Assembly: GCA_021502835.1 (NCBI GenBank)
Contig: JAKFGP010000010.1
Coordinates: 1-40,000, forward strand
Source of the DNA: Streptomyces thinghirensis
GTDB taxonomy: Bacteria; Actinomycetota; Actinomycetia; Streptomycetales; Streptomycetaceae
Direction: 5' to 3'
DNA length: 40,000 nt
This document shows, piece after piece, positions 34,472-40,000 of this stretch. How positions within the stretch are numbered: the first letter of the stretch is position 1; each line of letters starts with the position of its first letter. Made by a program: the position numbers and the translations under genes. The notes under the pieces are model-generated. The model was not told the origin of the DNA. It was given only the letters and a program-made list of their open reading frames with translations, and searched no databases.

Positions 34472-34927
34472 ATGCGCGCGAAACTCACCTACGTCATCAC
34501 GGCCGCCGTCCTGGTCTTCTACTTCGCCCTGGTCGGCAGCCGCGGTGTGCTGCTCATCGGCACCGGCACCGTCCTCACCGTGACCTTCGGCGTCGCGGTG
34601 CTGATCCTGCCGGTGATCGGCCTGTGGTTCCTCTGGAAGAACACCCAGTTCGTCCGCAAGGCCAACCAGCTCGCCGCGGAGCTCGACGCCGAGGGCGGAC
34701 TGCCCGTCGACGAGCTGAAGCGCACCCCGAGCGGCCGCGTCGACCGGGACTCGGCCGACGAGGTCTTCGCCCTGCGCAAGGCCGAGACGGAGGACGCCCC
34801 CGGCGACTGGCGCAGCTGGTTCCGCCTCGCCGTCGCCTACCACGACGCCCGCGACACCCCGCGCGCCCGCAAGGCGATGCAGCGGGCGATCGCCCTGCAC
34901 GACGGCAAGCACGTCGAGGCGGCCTGA
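34472..34927 (+). CDS. Small membrane protein with C-terminal TPR-like helices
   Basis: Intact frame, about 151 residues from ATG 34472 (MRAKLTYVITAAVLVFYFAL); TTG 34463 is a weaker alternative. Two membrane segments, YVITAAVLVFYFALVG and VLTVTFGVAVLILPVIGLWF, are followed by a cytoplasmic part (KNTQFVRKANQLAAELDAEG) and a helix pair, WRSWFRLAVAYHDARDTPRA and RKAMQRAIALHDG, that resembles a tetratricopeptide repeat. It sits 37 bp after dapB, probably in the same transcript. Conserved in this position in Streptomyces; function unknown. Confidence 0.85.
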   Translation: MRAKLTYVITAAVLVFYFALVGSRGVLLIGTGTVLTVTFGVAVLILPVIGLWFLWKNTQFVRKANQLAAELDAEGGLPVDELKRTPSGRVDRDSADEVFALRKAETEDAPGDWRSWFRLAVAYHDARDTPRARKAMQRAIALHDGKHVEAA

Positions 34928-34929
34928 CC

Positions 34930-34984
34930 AGACCGAAAAGCCGGGGGCCCGGACCGCAGCTGCGGTCCGCCGCGCCCTGGTCTG
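34930..34984. terminator. Bidirectional terminator between convergent genes
   Basis: The perfect palindrome CGGACCGCAG/CTGCGGTCCG (34950-34969) is flanked by CAGACC (34930-34935) and GGTCTG (34979-34984), which extend the structure. It lies between the rightward membrane protein gene and the leftward PH-domain gene. Confidence 0.75.
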
Positions 34985-35008
34985 TCGCCTGTCGCCTGTC
35001 GTCGGAGC

Positions 35009-35563
35009 TCAGCCTCGCCGGTACTCGGCGGCCCACGCCTCCACGGCGTCGGCAGCCCGGTCGAAGGCGTCCTCCCGCCCGAGGAAGTCGGCGTTGTGCG
35101 TGGTCAGCAGCGGAGGCGAGGTCTCCGCGGACCGGCCCTGCCGGACGAGGAGCAGCGCCTGCCCCTGCACCGTGCGCGGCACCCCGAGCCAGCGCACCGG
35201 CTGCTGCACCGTGCGCACGCTGGAGACCTGCTGCCAGGCCACCGTGCGCGTGCTGAAGAAGCTCACGTGACGCACTCCGCGCGCGCTCACCCACGCGCCC
35301 ATGCGCAGCAGCCGCAGGGCGCAGGCGATCGCGACCACCGCGATGCCGAAGACCACACCGGCGGAGGACAGCGAGTCCGTCGCCGCGATGATGATCGCCG
35401 CGAACAGCACGAACGAGGCGAGCAGCAGCATCAGCGCCGCCACCCCCACGCGCCACGGCCCCGGCCGGTAGGGCCGGCGCCAGAGGTCGCGGTCGTCGTA
35501 CGGCAGCGCGACGTCGTCGTCGGCGTCGAAGGCGCGGTCGGCCGTCAGGAAGGGCAGGGGCAC
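35009..35563 (-). CDS. PH-domain (bPH6-like) membrane protein
   Basis: Intact frame, 184 residues from GTG 35563 (MPLPFLTADRAFDADDDVAL; GAGGA upstream). An acidic N-terminus (LPYDDRDLWRRPYRPGPWRV) precedes two membrane segments, GVAALMLLLASFVLFAAIII and AGVVFGIAVVAIACALRLLR. Then comes the bacterial PH core GAWVSARGVRHVSFFSTRTV, AWQQVSSVRTVQQPVRWLG and GQALLLVRQGR. The end is AFDRAADAVEAWAAEYRRG at TGA 35011-35009. Such proteins are widespread in actinobacteria and probably act at the membrane; their role is unknown. Confidence 0.85.
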   Translation of the reverse strand: MPLPFLTADRAFDADDDVALPYDDRDLWRRPYRPGPWRVGVAALMLLLASFVLFAAIIIAATDSLSSAGVVFGIAVVAIACALRLLRMGAWVSARGVRHVSFFSTRTVAWQQVSSVRTVQQPVRWLGVPRTVQGQALLLVRQGRSAETSPPLLTTHNADFLGREDAFDRAADAVEAWAAEYRRG

Positions 35564-35677
35564 GGCTGGTCCTCACTCGTTCCATGGCATGTGCTGTGCC
35601 CGGTGAGGCTACCGACCTGTGTCTCCGGTCACCACCCTCGGGGTCCGGATGGAGTCAGGACCGGTCCGTCGACGCGC

Positions 35678-35916
35678 TCAGCGCCGGTCGGACGCCTGTG
35701 ACGGCTGTTTGTGCGGCGAGGGCTGGTCGGCGGACAGAGCGGGCATCCCGATCACCAGGGAGCCCACGATTCCGGCGACGACGGTGAGTCCGAGCAACCA
35801 GCGCCCGGCCAACTGGCCGAAGGACGCCCGCTCGCGCGGCGGGGTGTGACATTGCTGCGGAACCTGTCGGCTTCGGCGACGAAGGCGAACGGCACGGGTT
35901 CACGCCGGCGGATCAT
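35678..35916 (-). CDS. Small single-pass membrane protein
   Basis: About 79 residues from ATG 35916 (AAGGGAG about 11 nt upstream) to TGA 35680-35678. Reconstructed as MIRRREPVPFAFVAEADRFR, SNVTP, then after one lost base near 35842 RERASFGQLAGRWLLGLTVV, AGIVGSLVIGMPALSADQPS and PHKQPSQASDRR. One hydrophobic segment, WLLGLTVVAGIVGSLVIGMP, is followed by a short polar extracytoplasmic tail. Codon use is typical of the genome. It lies upstream of the PH-domain gene on the same strand and diverges from thyX. Function unknown. Confidence 0.7.
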
Positions 35917-36061
35917 GGAGGCTGCGTCTCCCTTCAGGGGATGAATGTTTCGCTGTTACTCATACAGACGAACGAACAGCCCCTCGGGTGCCCTCTTTCA
36001 CCGATTTCATCGCGGCACCGCACCGAACGCCCCATTCGGCGGGCCGATGGCCGACGAGCCG

Positions 36062-36067
36062 TAGAGT
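36062..36067 (+). promoter_or_regulatory. Candidate thyX -10 box
   Basis: TAGAGT, 38 bp before the GTG start; a purine-rich site GGGAAGG lies between. No good -35 at standard spacing is seen. Confidence 0.4.
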
Positions 36068-36105
36068 GGCCTCGCCAAGCGACAAGATGGGAAGGCCCTG
36101 CACCC

Positions 36106-36846
36106 GTGACCGACACCCCCGCCGACGATTTCAAGATCGACCTCCGCAGCGACGTCACCGTCGAACTGGTCAAGAGCAGCGCGACCGACTCGGACGTGCT
36201 GTTCGCCGCCCGTGTCTCGACCGTCGGGGAGCAGTCCCTGGACGAGCTGAAGAAGGACCCGGAGCGTTCGAAGGGCCTGATCAACTACCTGATGCGGGAC
36301 CGGCACGGCAGCCCGTTCGAGCACAACTCGATGACCTTCTTCATCAGCGCCCCGATCTTCGTCTTCCGCGAGTTCATGCGGCACCGCGTCGGCTGGTCGT
36401 ACAACGAGGAATCGGGCCGCTACCGGGAGCTCCAGCCGGTCTTCTACGTGCCGGGACAGGACCGCAAGCTGGTCCAGCAGGGCCGCCCGGGCAAGTACGT
36501 CTTCGTCGAGGGCACCACCGAGCAGCACGAGCTGGTCAGCCGGTCGATGGAGGACTCCTACCGCCAGGCCTACCGCACGTACCAGGAGATGCTCGCCGCC
36601 GGCGTCGCCCGCGAGGTGGCCCGCGCGGTACTCCCCGTCGGCCTGTACTCGTCGATGTACGCCACCTGCAACGCGCGCTCGATGATGCACTTCCTCGGCC
36701 TGCGCACCCAGCACGAGCTGGCCAAGGTCCCCTCCTTCCCGCAGCGGGAGATCGAGATGGTCGGCGAGAAGATGGAAGCGGAGTGGGCGCGGCTCATGCC
36801 GCTCACCCACGCCGCCTTCAACGCCAACGGTCGCGTGGCGCCGTAA
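36106..36846 (+). CDS. thyX: Flavin-dependent thymidylate synthase
   Basis: Makes dTMP from dUMP with FAD and methylene-tetrahydrofolate. Intact frame, 246 residues from GTG 36106 (MTDTPADDFKIDLRSDVTVE; GGGAAGG upstream). The ThyX signature RHRVGWSYNEESGRY (RHRx-S-NExSxR class) is near 36378-36422. It is preceded by LMRDRHGSPFEHNSMTFFIS and followed by EVARAVLPVGLYSSMYATCN and ARSMMHFLGLRTQHELAKVP, which supply flavin and nucleotide contacts. The stop is at 36844-36846. It sits 212 bp upstream of dapA, the usual Streptomyces arrangement. Confidence 0.98.
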   Translation: MTDTPADDFKIDLRSDVTVELVKSSATDSDVLFAARVSTVGEQSLDELKKDPERSKGLINYLMRDRHGSPFEHNSMTFFISAPIFVFREFMRHRVGWSYNEESGRYRELQPVFYVPGQDRKLVQQGRPGKYVFVEGTTEQHELVSRSMEDSYRQAYRTYQEMLAAGVAREVARAVLPVGLYSSMYATCNARSMMHFLGLRTQHELAKVPSFPQREIEMVGEKMEAEWARLMPLTHAAFNANGRVAP

Positions 36847-36905
36847 CGCGCCCTCGGCGCCCGATCGGGCACAGATGTACGCATCAGCCGTGCGAAGTGT
36901 CCGTA

Positions 36906-36935
36906 TTGCGGCGTTTGGAGAAGTTCATCTAGCCT
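36906..36935 (+). promoter_or_regulatory. Candidate upstream dapA promoter
   Basis: TTGCGG (36906-36911) and TAGCCT (36930-36935) with an 18-bp spacer. A strong hairpin stands between it and dapA, so transcripts from here might be attenuated. Confidence 0.35.
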
Positions 36936-36946
36936 GATCAGCGGGA

Positions 36947-36984
36947 CCCGGCACTGCTTGAACCCCCGAGCAGGCAGTGCCGGG
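36947..36984 (+). terminator. Hairpin between thyX and dapA
   Basis: CCCGGCACTGC (36947-36957) and GCAGTGCCGGG (36974-36984), a perfect 11-bp stem with a 16-nt loop, 100 bp after the thyX stop. It is either the thyX terminator or an attenuator for the promoter just upstream. Confidence 0.7.
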
Positions 36985-37043
36985 CTCCACTTCCGTTCCG
37001 ACCTGCCGCCTCCCCCGAGGGCAGACCCCGCCCTGAGCAACGA

Positions 37044-37959
<916 letters not shown>

Positions 37960-38069
37960 CAACAGACTTCGCACGACCGCACCACCGCGCGACCGGACTT
38001 CACAACTGAATACGCGGGCCACCGGTGCCCGCACCCCACTACGACAACTGCTTCTGCACGAACGTCACG

Positions 38070-38099
38070 CGCGCCACGTGCCCACCGGTACGTGGCGCG
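38070..38099 (+). promoter_or_regulatory. Hairpin directly upstream of the RNase J ribosome binding site
   Basis: CGCGCCACGT (38070-38079) and ACGTGGCGCG (38090-38099), a perfect 10-bp stem with a 10-nt loop, lie 7 bp before GAGGAGGAAG. They could terminate dapA transcripts or be a cleavage or translation-control site for rnj. The rest of the 161-bp dapA-rnj gap shows nothing recognisable. Confidence 0.6.
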
Positions 38100-38120
38100 T
38101 GTGGTTGAGGAGGAAGTCTT

Positions 38121-39808
38121 TTGAGTCATCCGCATCCTGAACTGGGCCGTCCCCCTGTGCTCCCCAAGGGCGGCCTTCGGGTCACGCCCCTCGGCGGCCT
38201 CGGCGAGATCGGCCGCAACATGACGGTCTTCGAGTACGGCGGCCGTCTACTGATCGTTGACTGCGGGGTGCTCTTCCCGGAGGAGGAGCAGCCCGGAATC
38301 GACCTGATCCTGCCGGACTTCTCGTCCATCCGGGACCGCCTCGACGACATCGAGGGCATCGTCCTCACCCATGGCCACGAGGACCACATCGGCGGTGTCC
38401 CCTTCCTCCTCCGGGAGAAGCCGGACATCCCGCTGATCGGTTCCAAGCTGACCCTCGCGCTCATCGAGGCCAAGCTCCAGGAACACCGGATCCGCCCGTA
38501 CACCCTCGAGGTGGCGGAGGGGCACCGCGAGCGCATCGGCCCCTTCGACTGCGAGTTCGTCGCGGTCAACCACTCCATCCCGGACGCGTTGGCCGTCGCC
38601 ATCCGCACCCCCGCGGGCATGGCGGTCCACACCGGCGACTTCAAGATGGACCAGCTCCCGCTGGACGGCCGCCTCACGGACCTGCACGCCTTCGCGCGCC
38701 TGAGCGAGGAGGGCATCGACCTCCTCCTCTCGGACTCGACGAACGCCGAGGTCCCCGGGTTCGTCCCGCCCGAGAAGGACATCTCCAACGTCCTGCGCCA
38801 GGTCTTCGCCGGTGCCCGCAAGCGGATCATCGTGGCGAGCTTCGCCAGCCACGTCCACCGCATCCAGCAGATCCTGGACGCGGCGCACGAGTACGGCCGC
38901 CGGGTCGCCTTCGTCGGCCGTTCCATGGTCCGCAACATGGGCATCGCCCGGGACCTCGGCTACCTCAAGGTCCCGCCGGGTCTCGTCGTGGACGTCAAGA
39001 CGCTCGACGACCTGCCGGACAGCGAAGTGGTCCTGGTCTGCACGGGCTCCCAGGGCGAACCGATGGCCGCCCTGTCCCGCATGGCCAACCGCGACCACCA
39101 GATCCGCATCGTCAACGGCGACACGGTGATCCTGGCCTCGTCCCTCATCCCGGGCAACGAGAACGCGGTGTACCGCGTGATCAACGGCCTGACCCGCTGG
39201 GGCGCGAACGTCGTCCACAAGGGCAACGCCAAGGTTCACGTCTCGGGCCACGCCTCGGCCGGCGAGCTGCTGTACTTCTACAACATCTGCCGGCCCAGAA
39301 ACCTGATGCCGGTCCACGGCGAATGGCGCCACCTGCGTGCCAACGCCGAACTGGGCCGCCCTGACCGGCGTCCCGCACGACCGCATCGTCATCGCCGAGG
39401 ACGGCGTCGTCGTCGACCTCGTCGAGGGCAAGGCCAAGATCTCCGGCAAGGTCCAGGCGGGATACGTCTACGTCGACGGCCTCTCGGTCGGTGACGTGGG
39501 CGAGCCGGCCCTCAAGGACCGCAAGATCCTCGGCGACGAGGGCATCATCTCGGTCTTCGTGGTCATCGACTCGTCCACCGGCAAGATCACCGGCGGCCCG
39601 CATGTCCAGGCCCGGGGCTCGGGAATCGAGGACTCGGCGTTCGCCGCGGTGCTCCCCAAGGTCACCGAGGTCCTGGAACGCTCGGCTCAGGACGGGGTCA
39701 GTCGAACCCCACCAGCTTCAGCAGCTGGTGCGCAGGACCCTCGGCAAGTGGGTCTCGGACACGTACCGACGCCGGCCGATGATCCTCCCTGTGGTCGTGG
39801 AGGTCTGA
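38121..39808 (+). CDS. rnj: Ribonuclease J
   Basis: A metallo-beta-lactamase/beta-CASP RNase with endo- and 5'-3' exonuclease activity, central to mRNA decay and rRNA maturation. TTG 38121 follows GAGGAGGAAG: MSHPHPELGRPPVLPKGGLR. The metal motif HGHEDH is in IVLTHGHEDHIGGVPFLL (near 38365-38400). VAVNHSIPDALAVAIRTPAG and MAVHTGDFKMDQLPLDG give further ligands. The beta-CASP region has SDSTNAEVPGF, VASFASHVHRIQQILDAA, VCTGSQGEPMAALSRMANRD and VHVSGHASAGELLYFYNICR with PRNLMPVHGEWRHL. The C-terminal domain ends LGKWVSDTYRRRPMILPVVV at TGA 39806-39808. Two single-base insertions (near 39355 and 39703) leave 561 residues, the expected length. Confidence 0.97.
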
Positions 39809-39842
39809 CGGCCCGTCGGATCTCCGACAGCGCCAACCTGGA

Positions 39843-39876
39843 GCGGGGCGCCTCGATTTGCATCGGGGCGCCCCGC
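39843..39876 (+). terminator. Terminator after RNase J
   Basis: GCGGGGCGCC (39843-39852) and GGCGCCCCGC (39867-39876), a perfect 10-bp stem with a 14-nt loop, 34 bp after the rnj stop. Confidence 0.8.
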
Positions 39877-39929
39877 CCATACGTTTACATCTCCGCTCGG
39901 ACGGACACCCGATCACTTCGTGGATCGGA

Positions 39930-40000
39930 GCCGGCCCAGGAGGGCGGGAAATCCGACTCAGAATCTCTGATAAAGTCGGAACCGCCGGAAAGGGAAACGC
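39930..40000 (+). promoter_or_regulatory. Probable start of an rRNA operon promoter region
   Basis: The purine-rich stretch ends with TGATAAAGTCGGAACCGCCG, where TAAAGT (39971-39976) is a -10-like box. The TGATARAGTCGGA theme and GGAAAGGGAAACGC are typical of the multi-promoter leader before Streptomyces 16S rRNA genes. The call rests on recognition of this style; the rRNA itself is beyond the window. Confidence 0.5.

Noticed and set aside
38247..39449. A 400-codon minus-strand frame over RNase J
   Set aside because: Shadow of the intact RNase J gene, which has all catalytic motifs on the plus strand.

Overview
The window comes from a high-GC actinobacterium, almost certainly a Streptomyces. 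GC is very high throughout, GTG and TTG starts are common, and the gene order rimP-nusA-ylxR-infB-DUF503-rbfA-truB ... ribF ... rpsO-pnp-M16 peptidase-dapB ... thyX-dapA-rnj is the conserved Streptomyces core-chromosome order. Many reading frames are broken by single-base insertions and deletions, yet full-length conserved protein can be followed across the breaks. I treat these as sequencing or assembly errors and give each gene its reconstructed span. Indels are dense at 1-22 kb and sparse beyond about 32 kb.

Layout. 1-3.8 kb: a DUF4097 protein (minus) diverges from a two-HTH regulator (plus); the promoter region between them carries repeated GTTGCA motifs. Next come three minus-strand genes: a phosphotransferase-like protein, a DUF4439 ferritin-like protein and a lipoprotein-like protein. 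3.9-11.1 kb: the translation/transcription operon rimP, nusA, ylxR, infB, DUF503, rbfA, truB, closed by a 14-bp-stem terminator. 11.3-15.7 kb: one very large protein with an apparently dead trypsin-like domain, a dipeptide-repeat linker, a P-loop NTPase core and a long C-terminal region. 15.8-16.8 kb: ribF. 16.9-22.9 kb (minus): a complete five-gene oligopeptide-type ABC importer with a good promoter and an internal hairpin. 23.2-26.7 kb (minus): a Pro/Gln-rich protein with a C-terminal MinD/ParA ATPase domain, resembling the type VII secretion accessory protein EspI. 27.2-29.1 kb: a membrane-anchored PQQ/WD-like protein and a DUF397 protein. 29.4-33.6 kb: rpsO, pnp and an M16 peptidase. 33.7-39.8 kb: dapB, three small membrane or hypothetical genes, thyX, dapA and RNase J. 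The last bases resemble the promoter region upstream of a Streptomyces rRNA operon.

Functionally most of the window is core information processing: ribosome maturation (RimP, RbfA, TruB, S15), initiation (IF2), antitermination (NusA), RNA decay (PNPase, RNase J), lysine/diaminopimelate synthesis (DapA, DapB), thymidylate (ThyX) and flavin cofactors (RibF). The least explained items are the pseudoprotease-NTPase protein, the EspI-like ATPase without type VII genes beside it, the regulator/DUF4097 pair with its operator cluster, and the ferritin-like gene pair. No CRISPR array, insertion sequence, prophage, tRNA or complete rRNA gene is visible.
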